Shown one piece after another: positions 1-8,434 of a stretch of 64,000 nt of DNA. The notes under the pieces are model-generated. The model ran no database searches. It was not told the origin of the DNA and saw only the letters and a list, made by a program, of their open reading frames with translations. Each line of letters begins with the position of its first letter. Within the stretch, counting starts at the first letter, position 1. The position numbers were made by a program, and so were the translations under genes. The DNA is from Chromatiaceae bacterium (GTDB taxonomy: Bacteria > Pseudomonadota > Gammaproteobacteria > Chromatiales > Chromatiaceae), in NCBI GenBank assembly GCA_007693535.1, contig REDK01000099.1, positions 1 to 64,000 of the forward strand, read 5' to 3'.

Positions 1-118
1 CAAACCGTGCTTGCTGCAGCGCCAGCGCCCGGTTAAAGACGAACCGGCAGGAGCCCGAGAAGCGGCGCATGTTGCGCGCTTGCTCACCGTTAGGCAGCAA
101 TACGAACTTGCAGGCTTG
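1..118 (-). CDS. tnpB: TnpB-like RNA-guided nuclease, N-terminal part, runs off left edge
   Basis: Reading the minus strand from about 118 down to 1 gives a protein containing QACKFVLLPNGEQARNMRR followed by FSGSCRFVFNRALALQQ. This matches the first 40 residues of TnpB/OrfB proteins (a basic strand, then a helix with R-F-x-G-x-C-R-F-V-x-N). TnpB proteins are RNA-guided DNA endonucleases carried by IS200/IS605 elements and are ancestors of Cas12. No ATG, GTG or TTG was found in frame just upstream of the homology, so the start is unclear and the copy may be inactive. The catalytic RuvC domain lies outside the window. Confidence 0.6.
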
Positions 119-151
119 AAGGCGTTGCCTGGCGTTAGTGTAGTTTGGTCT

Positions 152-321
152 ATGAGCAACGCAAACGACATTCGACACGGGCGGCACTGCGTTTTTAAGC
201 TGCACGTCCATTTGGTCTTTGTGGCGAAGTACCGCCGCAAGGTCTTCGACGGCGAGGCCATCGAGCGCCTGCGCGCGATCTTCGCCAAGGTCTGCGCCAA
301 CTTCGATGCCGCGTTGATCGA
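152..321 (+). pseudogene. tnpA: IS200-like transposase TnpA, truncated
   Basis: From the ATG at 152 the frame reads MSNANDIRHGRHCVFKLHVH and then HLVFVAKYRRKVF, the conserved N-terminus of IS200/IS605 Y1 transposases. The similarity ends after about 57 residues (FDAALIE) at roughly 321. Full-length TnpA is about 140 residues, with an HUH metal motif near residue 65 and a catalytic Tyr near 125. Both are absent, so this copy cannot work. After the break the frame runs antisense through cydC and is not coding. Confidence 0.8.
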
Positions 322-334
322 AAATCCCGCGCGA

Positions 335-2098
335 TCACTCGCCCCCCGGCGTCGCCTCCGCCGCCGGCGCGGCGACCAATCCCAGCCCGAGCAACCGCGG
401 ATAGTGCTCGGCGCCGAGCAACTCCTGGTGGGTGCCCTGCTCGACCACCCGCCCCTGCTCCAGCACCAGCACCTGATCCATCTCGGCCAGGGCGACCGGG
501 CGGTGGGTGATCAGGAGCACCGTGCGCCCGGCCATCAGGCGCTGGATCGCTGCCATCAGGGCGCGCTCGGTGGGGGCGTCAAGCCCCTCGGTGGGCTCGT
601 CGAGCAGCAGCACCGGGGCGTCGCGCAGCAGTGCGCGGGCGATGGCGATGCGTCGCGCCTGGCCGCCGGAGACGCGCACCCCGGTCTCGCCGACCCAGGT
701 GTCGTAGCCCTCGGGCAGGCCGGCGATGAAGTCGTGGATCTGGGCGGTGCGGCAGGCCGCCTCCAGCGCGGCCTGGCTGGCCTCGGGGGCAGCGATGAGC
801 AGGTTCTCGCGGATGCTGGTATCGAACAGGTGGGTGTGCTGGGAGACCAGGCTGAGGTGCCGGCGCAGGTCTTCGCCGCGGTAGGCGGCGAGCGAGGCAC
901 CGCCGAGTTCGATGCTGCCGCTGTCAGGGGCGAAGAAGCGCAGCAGCAGGTTGAGCAGGCTGGTCTTGCCGCTGCCGGTGGCACCGACCAGGGCGATGCG
1001 GGCACCGGCCGGCAGGTCGAGATCGAGTCCATCCAGGGCCGGGCGCGCGCTGCCCGGGTAGGTGAAGCGCACCTGCCGGCAGCGGATGCCGAAATCGGCC
1101 GGTTGCGGGGAGGCGCCGGGCGGGTCGGTGACCGCGGGCGCGGTGTCGACCAGCGCGAACAGGCGCCGCGCCGCGGTCATGGTGGCCCCCAGTTGTGCAA
1201 AGGCCTGCGGCAGCGGCAGCACCGCCTCGAAGGCGGCCAGCGCGAACAGGGCGAGCATGGCCAGGTGCGGCGGGGCCAGTTCGCCGCTGGCCACCAGTGG
1301 GATGCCGAGCCAGAGGGTGCCGAACAGGGCCAGGTTCATGCACAGCCCGAGCAGGGCCTGCGAGAAACCTTGGATCAGGCTCAGGTAGCCCTGCTGGCGC
1401 AGCAGGGTGCGGCTGAGGTCGTCGAGCCGCTGCGCCTGGGCCTCGGCGGCCCCATAGACCAGCAGTTCCGAGAGACCCTGGGTGCCGTCGATGGCGGTCT
1501 GGCGCAGCCGGGCCTCGGTCTCCACCAGGCGCCGACCGGGCCACGCCCCGAGCAGTCGGGTCAGCCCCGGTAGCAGCACCCCGGCGACGAACAGCAGCCC
1601 GAGCAACAGGAGCGCCAGGCGGAGGTTGTAGAGGGCGGTGAACAGGAAGAAGCCGAGGCTCGCGGTGATGGCTACCAGCACCGGGACCAGCACCCGCACA
1701 TAGAGGTTGTCGAGGGCGTCGATATCGCCGCGGATGCGGCTCAGCAGATCGCCGCTGTGGTATTGCAGCAGCCGCGCCGGGGCCAGCGGCTCCAATTGGC
1801 GATAGAACCAGACGCGCAGCCCGGCGAGCTGGCGCAGGGTCGCCTCGTGGGTGAGCAGCCGCTCCAGATAGCGCCCGACGGTGCGGCCGATGGCGCTGGC
1901 GCGGATGATCGCGGCAGGGGTGAAGTAGTTCATCGCCACCCCGGCCGCCCCGGCCATGGCCATCGCGGTGATGAACCAGCCGGAGATCGCCAGCAGCGTG
2001 ACGTTGGCCAGCAGGGTCAGCAGGGCGACGCCGAAGCCGGCCAGCATCCAGGCCCGATAGGGCCGGAACATCCGCCACAGGCGCAGCAGATCCTTCAT
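335..2098 (-). CDS. cydC: ABC exporter subunit CydC (thiol exporter for cytochrome bd assembly)
   Basis: A 587-residue half-transporter: about six membrane segments in residues 15-310, then an ATPase domain with Walker A GATGSGKTS, signature VSGGQARRIAIARAL and Walker B LLLDEPTEGLD. CydCD exports cysteine/glutathione to the periplasm and is needed for cytochrome bd and c-type cytochrome assembly. The ATG overlaps the cydD stop codon (ATGA), indicating translational coupling. The C-terminal end directly abuts a transposase relic, so the last few residues may differ from relatives. CydC rather than CydD is chosen from the N-terminal sequence and the second position in the operon. Confidence 0.93.
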   Translation of the reverse strand: MKDLLRLWRMFRPYRAWMLAGFGVALLTLLANVTLLAISGWFITAMAMAGAAGVAMNYFTPAAIIRASAIGRTVGRYLERLLTHEATLRQLAGLRVWFYRQLEPLAPARLLQYHSGDLLSRIRGDIDALDNLYVRVLVPVLVAITASLGFFLFTALYNLRLALLLLGLLFVAGVLLPGLTRLLGAWPGRRLVETEARLRQTAIDGTQGLSELLVYGAAEAQAQRLDDLSRTLLRQQGYLSLIQGFSQALLGLCMNLALFGTLWLGIPLVASGELAPPHLAMLALFALAAFEAVLPLPQAFAQLGATMTAARRLFALVDTAPAVTDPPGASPQPADFGIRCRQVRFTYPGSARPALDGLDLDLPAGARIALVGATGSGKTSLLNLLLRFFAPDSGSIELGGASLAAYRGEDLRRHLSLVSQHTHLFDTSIRENLLIAAPEASQAALEAACRTAQIHDFIAGLPEGYDTWVGETGVRVSGGQARRIAIARALLRDAPVLLLDEPTEGLDAPTERALMAAIQRLMAGRTVLLITHRPVALAEMDQVLVLEQGRVVEQGTHQELLGAEHYPRLLGLGLVAAPAAEATPGGE

Positions 2099-3894
2099 GC
2101 CGCGCTCCCTGGCCCGGTGTGCCCGCGCTCCAACAGCCGCACCATGCGCCGGTAGGGTCCGTCGCGGGCGAGCAGTCCGGCGTGGTCGCCGGCCTCGACG
2201 ATGCGCCCACCGTCGATGACCAGGATGCGGTCGGCGCGGCGCACGGTGGCCAGCCGATGGGCGATGACCAGCATGCCGCGCCCGCGCGCCAGGGCCTCGA
2301 TGGCCTGCTGCACGAGGGCCTCGCTGGCCGGGTCGAGGTTGGCGGTGGCCTCGTCCAGGATCACCAGCCGGGCATCGCGCAAGAAGGCGCGGGCGAGCGC
2401 GATGCGCTGGATCTGACCGCCGGAGAGGCCGGCCCCGCGCTCGCCGATCGGGGTGTCGAGCCCCAGCGGCAGGCGCTCGATGAACTCCATGGCCTGGGCC
2501 GCGCGGGCCGCCTGTTCGATCGCGGCGCGCCCAGCGGCGGGCAGACCCAGGCGGATGTTGTCGGCCAGGGTGCCCTGGAACAGACGCGGATTCTGCGGCA
2601 GCCAGGCGAGCCGGGCGCGCCAGTCGGCCAGGTCCAGCGTGCTCAGGTCGGTGCCGTCGATCAGGATGCGGCCCTGCTGCGGGCGGATGAAGCCGAGCAG
2701 CAGGTTGGCGACGGTGGTCTTGCCGGCCCCGCTCGGGCCGACCAGGGCGACGCGCTCGCCGGGGGCGATGGCGAGGCTGAGCCCGGCCAGGGCCGGGCGG
2801 CCCGCCTCATAGCCAAAATGGACCGCCTCGAACGCAACCGCCAGCGGGCTGGTCGCTGGCAGCCGCACCGGCGCGGCGGGCAGCGCCGGGACCGGTGCGG
2901 CCAGGATCGCGGCCAGGCGCTCGGCGGCGGCGACCGCCTCCATGCGGCCGTGGTAATGGGTGCCCATGCTGCGCAGCGGCAGGTAGAACTCCGGGGCCAG
3001 CAGCAGCACGAAGAAGCCGGTGAAATAGCTGACCTGGGGCGGGGCGATCAGGTCCGGCAGCGGCAGCGCCACCTGATAGAGCCGAAAGCCGATGAAGACG
3101 GCGATGATGGCGATGCCGATGGTGGCGAAGAACTCCAGCACCGCCGAGGACAGGAAGGCGATGCGCAGCACCTGCATGGTGCTCTGGCGGTAGTCCTCGG
3201 AGATGCGGGCGATGAGCCTGGCCTCGCGGCGGCTGGCGTTGAACAGCTTGAGCGTGGTCAGGCCCTGGATCACATCGAGGAAGTGCGCCCCCATGCGCGC
3301 AAGGTTCTTCCAGTTGCGCTGATTGACCCCCTCCACGCCCTGGCCGATCAGGATCATAAAAATAGGAATCAGGGGCGCGGTGACCAGCATCACCAGCCCG
3401 GACAGCCAGTCCAGCGGCAACACCACCAGCAGGATCGCCAGCGGGATCAGCGCGGTCAGCGACATCGCCGGCAGATAGCGGGCGTAGTAGGCCTCCAGCC
3501 CTTCGATGCCGCGGATCAGGTCTTCGGCCAGGGCACCGCTGCGCTGGCCGCTGAGCCAGGCCGGACCAGCAGCCTGGAGGTGCCGGTAGACCTGATCGCG
3601 CAGGGTCTGTTTGACCCCGGCGGCGGCCCGGAAGGCGGCCTGCTCCACCGCCCAGGCGAGGCCCGCGCGCATCGCGAACAGCACCAGCATGGACCACAGC
3701 CAGGGGGCGAGCCGGTCGAGCCCGGCCCCATCGAAGGCGACCGCGTTCATCACCCAGGCTAGGATCCAGGCCTGCAGGATCACCAACACCCCCTGCCCCA
3801 GGCCGAGGCCGACAGCAAGCCGCAGCCAGCGGGCGGCCAGGGGACGTTGGGCATCGAGCAGGGCGCGGGGGGCAGTCGGTGCGGAGGTGGGCAC
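2095..3894 (-). CDS. cydD: ABC exporter subunit CydD
   Basis: This 599-residue protein has an N-terminal six-helix ABC membrane domain and a C-terminal nucleotide-binding domain with Walker A GPSGAGKTT, signature LSGGQIQRIALARAF and Walker B LVILDEATANLD. It pairs with CydC as the heterodimeric exporter of reduced thiols across the inner membrane. The start is a GTG at 3892-3894. It is the first gene of the cydDC pair and overlaps cydC by four bases. The cytochrome bd oxidase genes cydAB are not in the window. Confidence 0.93.
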   Translation of the reverse strand: MPTSAPTAPRALLDAQRPLAARWLRLAVGLGLGQGVLVILQAWILAWVMNAVAFDGAGLDRLAPWLWSMLVLFAMRAGLAWAVEQAAFRAAAGVKQTLRDQVYRHLQAAGPAWLSGQRSGALAEDLIRGIEGLEAYYARYLPAMSLTALIPLAILLVVLPLDWLSGLVMLVTAPLIPIFMILIGQGVEGVNQRNWKNLARMGAHFLDVIQGLTTLKLFNASRREARLIARISEDYRQSTMQVLRIAFLSSAVLEFFATIGIAIIAVFIGFRLYQVALPLPDLIAPPQVSYFTGFFVLLLAPEFYLPLRSMGTHYHGRMEAVAAAERLAAILAAPVPALPAAPVRLPATSPLAVAFEAVHFGYEAGRPALAGLSLAIAPGERVALVGPSGAGKTTVANLLLGFIRPQQGRILIDGTDLSTLDLADWRARLAWLPQNPRLFQGTLADNIRLGLPAAGRAAIEQAARAAQAMEFIERLPLGLDTPIGERGAGLSGGQIQRIALARAFLRDARLVILDEATANLDPASEALVQQAIEALARGRGMLVIAHRLATVRRADRILVIDGGRIVEAGDHAGLLARDGPYRRMVRLLERGHTGPGSAA

Positions 3895-4150
3895 GGCTCG
3901 GGGATCGCGGCAGGGACAGCAGGGCGCAGTCTAGTGAAAGGGATAGCGCCGCCGCAATGCGCGCGCTGGCGGAACTGTCGGCAACCGCCATGGCGCTCGG
4001 GCGTGATCGTTCGCTTGCCGAGGCTGTCGGGGCCAGGTCGGGGCGGCGGTCAGGACTGGCCAGCCGGCGCTGTGGCGGCCGGGCCGCTGCCGGCGCCCCC
4101 GGCGGCCGCTGCGCACCGGGTGCCAGACCCAACAATACCCCTACCGCCAA

Positions 4151-4166
4151 TGTGCGGGTTGCGACA
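4151..4166 (+). promoter_or_regulatory. NifA upstream activator sequence (TGT-N10-ACA)
   Basis: TGTGCGGGTTGCGACA fits the NifA enhancer consensus TGT-N10-ACA exactly. It lies about 65 bp upstream of the -24 element of the sigma-54 promoter, within the normal range for this DNA-looping activator. Its combination with a -24/-12 promoter before nifB makes chance occurrence unlikely. Confidence 0.75.
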
Positions 4167-4230
4167 AGGCCGCTCCGGGGGGTCTCGCAAACCCTTTGGA
4201 GATCAACGGCGCGGGCCGCTGCCCGAATGC

Positions 4231-4246
4231 CGGCACGGCCTTTGCT
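4231..4246 (+). promoter_or_regulatory. Sigma-54 (-24/-12) promoter of nifB
   Basis: CGGCACGGCCTTTGCT matches the RpoN consensus TGGCAC-N5-TTGCW at every conserved position except the first base. The GG and GC dinucleotides have the required spacing. It lies about 90 bp before the nifB start codon, downstream of a NifA site. This predicts expression only under nitrogen limitation and low oxygen. Confidence 0.8.
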
Positions 4247-4333
4247 TGATGCTCCTCGACATCTTGCCATGTGCCCCCGCCCGCTCCCGGAGTCGGGCCG
4301 CGGCCACCGCCCACCGAACCTCGAGGACGCAAC

Positions 4334-5959
4334 ATGGAGCTGACCCTGGTGCATTCCAGCCCCGCTGCCGGCGGCTGTGCGGCAAGCGGCTGCGGCGGCA
4401 GCGCCGATCGCCTCGCCGAACTACCGGCAACGATCCGCGACCGGGTGAAGGATCATCCCTGCTTCTCCGAAGAGGCCCATCATCATTACGCGCGCATGCA
4501 CGTCGCGGTGGCACCCGCCTGCAATATCCAGTGTCATTATTGCAACCGCAAATACGACTGCGCCAATGAATCGCGTCCGGGCGTGGTCTCAGAGGTGCTG
4601 ACCCCGGCCCAGGCGGTGAAGAAGACCCTGGCGGTGGCGGCGGCGATCCCGCAGATGAGCGTGCTCGGGATTGCCGGCCCGGGCGATCCGCTCGCCAATC
4701 CCGAGCGCACCCTGGCGACCTTCCGCGAACTCTCGGAGAAGGCCCCGGACATCAAGCTCTGCGTCTCCACCAATGGCCTTGCGCTGCCCGACCTGGTGGA
4801 TGAACTCTGCGCGCACAACATCGATCACGTGACCATCACCATCAACTGCGTCGACCCCGCCATCGGCGCACGCATCTATCCCTGGATCTTCTGGAATCAC
4901 CGCCGCATCAAGGGGATCGAGGCAGCGCGTATCCTCATCGCGCAGCAGCAAAAGGGCCTGGAGATGCTGGTCGCGCGTGGGGTTCTGGTCAAGGTCAACT
5001 CGGTCCTGATCCCCGGGGTGAATGATGCCCATCTCGCCGAGGTCAGCCGCGTGGTGCGGGCGAAGGGCGCCTTCCTGCATAACGTCATGCCGCTGATCGC
5101 CGAGCCCGAGCACGGTACCTTCTTCGGCCTGATGGGGCAGCGCGGACCGACCCATGCCGAATTGCAGGCGGTGCAGGATGCCTGTGCCGGCGATATGACC
5201 ATGATGCGCCATTGCCGCCAATGCCGCGCCGATGCCGTCGGCATGCTCGGCGAGGATCGCGGCGATGAATTCACGCTGGAACGGATCGAACACCTGGAGA
5301 TCGATTATGCCGCGGCCATGCAGCGGCGCGCCGAGGTGCGGGCGGCCATCGAGGCCACCCGGGCACAGTCCCGGCAGCAGGTCGCTGGCCAGGAGGAGGT
5401 GCTGATCCCGCTGGCCGGCCTGCGACGCCAGCCCCGCGGGCTGGCGGCAGCCCCGGCCGCCACGCCAGCAGCCGCGCGTGCCCCCGCCGCGACCGCCCAG
5501 GGGGGCGGCACGGGTGGTCACCGCCCGCTCCTGCTGGCCGTCGCCAGCAGTGGCGGCGGTCTGGTCAATCAGCATTTCGGCCATGCCCGCGAGTTCCTGA
5601 TCTACGAGGCGACGACCATTGCCAGTGCCGCGCCGGGGGCGACCCCGGAGGCCGCACCGACGGTCGATGTGCGCTTTATCGGCGCGCGCCGGGTGGACCG
5701 CTATTGCGGTGGCGGCGATACCTGTGGCGATGCCGAGACCGCGCTCGCCGGGACCCTGCGGGCCCTGGCCGGCTGCGCCGCGGTGCTGTGCTCGAAGATC
5801 GGCTACGAGCCCTGGGGTGAGCTGGAGGCCGCCGGCATCCAACCGAACGGCGAGCACGCGCTGGAACCGATCGAGGACGCCGTGGCAGCGGTCTATCGCG
5901 AATTGCTGCAGGCCGCCACCGCCCGCGACCAACCAGCCCTGTCGGCCCTGTCGGCCTGA
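4334..5959 (+). CDS. nifB: Nitrogenase cofactor biosynthesis radical SAM protein NifB
   Basis: NifB builds NifB-co, the 8Fe-9S-C precursor of the nitrogenase FeMo cofactor, by radical SAM carbide insertion. The 541-residue protein has the SAM cluster motif C63-x3-C67-x2-C70 (CNIQCHYC) and further conserved cysteines (MRHCRQCRADAVG). An Ala/Pro-rich linker (about 375-415) leads to a C-terminal NifX-like domain containing NQHFGHAREF. The ATG at 4334 is chosen because MELTLVHSS matches the family start and GAGGA lies just upstream; an earlier in-frame ATG at 4271 gives only low-complexity residues. It heads a seven-gene nif accessory operon. Confidence 0.97.
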   Translation: MELTLVHSSPAAGGCAASGCGGSADRLAELPATIRDRVKDHPCFSEEAHHHYARMHVAVAPACNIQCHYCNRKYDCANESRPGVVSEVLTPAQAVKKTLAVAAAIPQMSVLGIAGPGDPLANPERTLATFRELSEKAPDIKLCVSTNGLALPDLVDELCAHNIDHVTITINCVDPAIGARIYPWIFWNHRRIKGIEAARILIAQQQKGLEMLVARGVLVKVNSVLIPGVNDAHLAEVSRVVRAKGAFLHNVMPLIAEPEHGTFFGLMGQRGPTHAELQAVQDACAGDMTMMRHCRQCRADAVGMLGEDRGDEFTLERIEHLEIDYAAAMQRRAEVRAAIEATRAQSRQQVAGQEEVLIPLAGLRRQPRGLAAAPAATPAAARAPAATAQGGGTGGHRPLLLAVASSGGGLVNQHFGHAREFLIYEATTIASAAPGATPEAAPTVDVRFIGARRVDRYCGGGDTCGDAETALAGTLRALAGCAAVLCSKIGYEPWGELEAAGIQPNGEHALEPIEDAVAAVYRELLQAATARDQPALSALSA

Positions 5960-6046
5960 ACCGGCAGCGGTGGGGCATGGCCCGCATTGGCGGGGCCAGC
6001 GCCCCGGCCGCTCGACCCAGTCGCTGTCCACCGGAGGAGCGCTCCC

Positions 6047-6325
6047 ATGGCACTTCAGATCATTGCAACCTGCGTCAACTGCTGGGCCTGCGAGCCACTG
6101 TGCCCGACTGGGGCGATCCAGGCCGCGCGGCCGCATTTTCGCATCGACCCCCGCGCCTGCAGCGAATGCGAGGGCCAGTTCCCGGTCCCCCAGTGCGCCA
6201 GCATCTGCCCGATCGAGGGGGCCATCCTGGACCAGGCCGGCCGGGCGCTGAATCCCCCCGGCTCGCTGACCGGTATCCCGCCGGAGCGCCTGGCTGCGGC
6301 CCGCGCCGAGATCCAGGCGCGCTGA
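6047..6325 (+). CDS. Alvin-type 2[4Fe-4S] ferredoxin, nif-associated
   Basis: A 92-residue ferredoxin with the clusters' cysteines at C9, C12, C15, C19 and C38, C41, C50, C54. The eight residues between C41 and C50 and the C-terminal extension are hallmarks of the Allochromatium vinosum (Alvin) ferredoxin type, which has unusually low redox potentials. Next to nifB it probably supplies electrons or clusters for cofactor synthesis (FdxN-like role), which is an inference. A strong ribosome-binding site (GGAGGAGC) precedes the ATG. It lies 87 bp after nifB. Confidence 0.9.
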   Translation: MALQIIATCVNCWACEPLCPTGAIQAARPHFRIDPRACSECEGQFPVPQCASICPIEGAILDQAGRALNPPGSLTGIPPERLAAARAEIQAR

Positions 6326-6396
6326 CGAGCCAGCAGCCGACTGGAGCCACAATCAATTCACAGGCCGCCGCCGGCACCGCCCACGGCACCGACACC

Positions 6397-6882
6397 ATGA
6401 CCCACGTCGTCTTCTACGAAAAACCGGGCTGCATCACCAACGCACGCCAGAAGCAACTGCTGGTGCGGCACGGCCATCTGCTGCTGGTCCGCGACCTGTT
6501 GCGCGAGCGCTGGAGCGCCGCGCGGCTGCGCCCGTTCCTGGCCGGGCTGCCGGTGGCAGACTGGTTCAACCCCGCCGCCCCGCGCATCCGCAGCGGCGAG
6601 ATCGATCCGACCGCCCTCGCCCCCGGGCCGGCCCTGGAACTGCTGCTGGCCGATCCGCTGCTGATCCGCCGCCCGCTGCTGGAGACCCCCCACGGCTGCT
6701 GCGCCGGCTTTGTGGCGGGGCCGGTCCTGGCGGCCCTGGGCGTGTTGCTGCCGCCGGATCAGGATCTGCAGTCCTGTGCCCGGCCCGAGGCGACGCGCGC
6801 GTCGAGCGAACCGACCCGAGACGGCAGCGCCCTCGACGCCACCACCGAGATGCTTGCGCGGCGCGAGGCCTGCGGCCGCTGA
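6397..6882 (+). CDS. nifO: ArsC/Spx-family nitrogenase-associated protein (NifO-like)
   Basis: The N-terminus MTHVVFYEKPGCITNARQ is that of the thioredoxin-fold ArsC-like proteins encoded beside nifB in many diazotrophs (NifO in Azotobacter). The arsenate reductase Cys is present (C12), but the family has no proven arsenate activity. NifO has been linked to molybdenum use between nitrogenase and nitrate reductase. At 161 residues it is somewhat longer than usual; the last 35 residues are low-complexity. It lies 71 bp after the ferredoxin gene. Confidence 0.8.
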   Translation: MTHVVFYEKPGCITNARQKQLLVRHGHLLLVRDLLRERWSAARLRPFLAGLPVADWFNPAAPRIRSGEIDPTALAPGPALELLLADPLLIRRPLLETPHGCCAGFVAGPVLAALGVLLPPDQDLQSCARPEATRASSEPTRDGSALDATTEMLARREACGR

Positions 6883-6911
6883 ACCACAACCCCTGTACCA
6901 AGACCTGCTAG

Positions 6912-7253
<342 letters not shown>

Positions 7254-7322
7254 TCGCGGCGGCCCGTCCAGCAGTGGACTTCAAACAGTTGTTCGACATC
7301 AACGCCGCCACCCCTCAAACCC

Positions 7323-7328
7323 TATAAT
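7323..7328 (+). promoter_or_regulatory. Candidate sigma-70 -10 box before the FeSII gene
   Basis: A perfect TATAAT stands 16 bp before the ATG of the FeSII gene, in otherwise GC-rich DNA. No good -35 hexamer is seen at 16-18 bp upstream (CAACGC at 17 bp). If real, the transcript would have a very short leader that still contains the CGGAG ribosome-binding site. Confidence 0.35.
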
Positions 7329-7344
7329 CTGCGGAGTTTGCCCG

Positions 7345-7692
7345 ATGGCACTCGTGACCTTCTCCAATCCCGACTATAAGGATAAGACCGTCTACGCTGT
7401 AGCCGGCAGTCACACCGAGACCCTGCTCAAGCTGGCTAAAGAGAACAAGATTCCGGTCCAGTTCGATTGCCAGGACGGCGAATGCGGTCACTGTCTGGTG
7501 CGCGTCATCAGCATCGATAAGAAGCACCGCATGGGCTACTTCCTCACCGACAAGGAACAGACCGTGTTGAAGGAACTCGGCAAGCTTACCCAGGACGACA
7601 TCGATCAACTCCATGTCACCGATATGCCGAGCGAATGGCGGCTCGCCTGCCAGATGATCGTCCGCGACGAAGACATCCTGGTCGAGTACTGA
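7345..7692 (+). CDS. FeSII (Shethna protein II) 2Fe-2S ferredoxin, nitrogenase protection
   Basis: The Azotobacter FeSII protein binds oxidised nitrogenase and locks it into an inactive, oxygen-tolerant complex. This 115-residue protein shares the hallmarks of that family: VTFSNP at the start, AVAGSHTETLLKLAKEN, ligands C42-x4-C47-x2-C50 (CQDGECGHC), LTDKEQTVLK-LGKL in the lysine-bearing loop, and RLACQMIVRDEDILVEY with the fourth ligand C102. These go beyond generic ferredoxin similarity. It lies 10 bp before nifQ. An ordinary ferredoxin role cannot be excluded without binding data. Confidence 0.85.
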   Translation: MALVTFSNPDYKDKTVYAVAGSHTETLLKLAKENKIPVQFDCQDGECGHCLVRVISIDKKHRMGYFLTDKEQTVLKELGKLTQDDIDQLHVTDMPSEWRLACQMIVRDEDILVEY

Positions 7693-7702
7693 GGCGGGGG
7701 CG

Positions 7703-8434
7703 ATGGCCATGCATGTACCGGAGTCTCCGCCCAGCACCGCCGGAGCCGCGGGCTACGCCGCGGCAGGCCCGGTGCGGCCAACGCCCGGCATCGCCCTGAC
7801 CATCACCGACCGCCGCACCACCGATCTGCGCGACCATCAGTCCACCCGGCAAACAGGCCAGCGGAGTGAGGATGGCCGTCGCCTGGAACCCAAGCGGCTC
7901 TATCGGCTACTGCACGGGCACGCCGCCGGTCACGGTAACGATCATGCCTTTGCCTGCATGATCACGAGCCTCTGCACCGGTGGCGGCGCCCTGCCGGACT
8001 GGTTAGGGCTGGAGCCGGCCGCGTTCGCCTGTCTGCTGCGCTATCACTTCCCGCGGCTCGATCTGGGCCGGCTGCCGGTGGTGGGCCGGAGCGCGGACCT
8101 GCAACGCGCTGACGAGATCATTGAACTGGTCGCCCTGATGCTGAGGGACAAGGCTGGAGATTCGCCGTCCGAGGTCTGGATGGCCCATGTGGTGGCCGCC
8201 GGTTGCCTGGCGAGCGATCACCTATGGCAGGATCTGGGGCTGTGGGAACGCCCCGAACTGACCGCGCTGATGCGCCGCAACTTCCCGGCGCTGGCCGCGC
8301 GCAATGTCAAGGACATGAAATGGAAGCGTTTTCTTTACAAGCAGTTGTGCGAGGCGGAAGGTATTTATACCTGCCGCGTCCCCTCCTGCGAGGTCTGTAC
8401 CGACTACCATGCTTGTTTCGGGCCTGAGAACTGA
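7703..8434 (+). CDS. nifQ: NifQ, molybdenum donor for FeMo-cofactor synthesis
   Basis: NifQ carries a Mo-Fe-S cluster and delivers molybdenum to the NifEN/NifH cofactor assembly site. The 243-residue protein ends in the diagnostic motif C-x4-C-x2-C-x5-C within WKRFLYKQLCEAEGIYTC and PSCEVCTDYHACF. The first 60 residues are Ala/Thr-rich and poorly conserved in character, so an internal start is possible. The stop codon lies inside the first codons of draG (26-bp overlap), which points to coupled translation. Confidence 0.93.
   Translation: MAMHVPESPPSTAGAAGYAAAGPVRPTPGIALTITDRRTTDLRDHQSTRQTGQRSEDGRRLEPKRLYRLLHGHAAGHGNDHAFACMITSLCTGGGALPDWLGLEPAAFACLLRYHFPRLDLGRLPVVGRSADLQRADEIIELVALMLRDKAGDSPSEVWMAHVVAAGCLASDHLWQDLGLWERPELTALMRRNFPALAARNVKDMKWKRFLYKQLCEAEGIYTCRVPSCEVCTDYHACFGPEN

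Larger units (their letters stand above)
1..330. mobile_element. IS200/IS605-family element, remnant
   Basis: Two divergent reading frames typical of IS200/IS605 elements occur here: the start of a TnpB-like protein on the minus strand, running off the window, and the first part of TnpA on the plus strand. The TnpA homology stops near 321, and the cydC stop codon lies at 335-337, so the right end of the element is gone. Divergent tnpA/tnpB organisation is known for this family. No subterminal hairpin could be identified, so the limits are approximate. Confidence 0.7.
3895..4333. other. Intergenic region between divergent cydD and nifB
   Basis: This 439-bp stretch contains no credible gene. 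It separates two divergent operons and carries a NifA-type upstream activator site and a sigma-54 promoter facing nifB, listed separately. No clear promoter for cydD was recognised. Confidence 0.7.

Noticed and set aside
2119-3762. Open frame of 547 codons on the plus strand
   Set aside because: Lies entirely antisense to cydD; composition is Gln/Arg/Gly-rich typical of mirror frames in GC-rich genes, and no family features are seen.
3847-4569. Plus-strand frame of 240 codons before nifB
   Set aside because: It covers the regulatory region and the nifB 5' end in another frame, with no ribosome-binding site and Arg/Pro-rich composition.
4589-6352. Open frame of 587 codons on the minus strand
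   Set aside because: Antisense to nifB and the ferredoxin gene, both of which are firmly identified.
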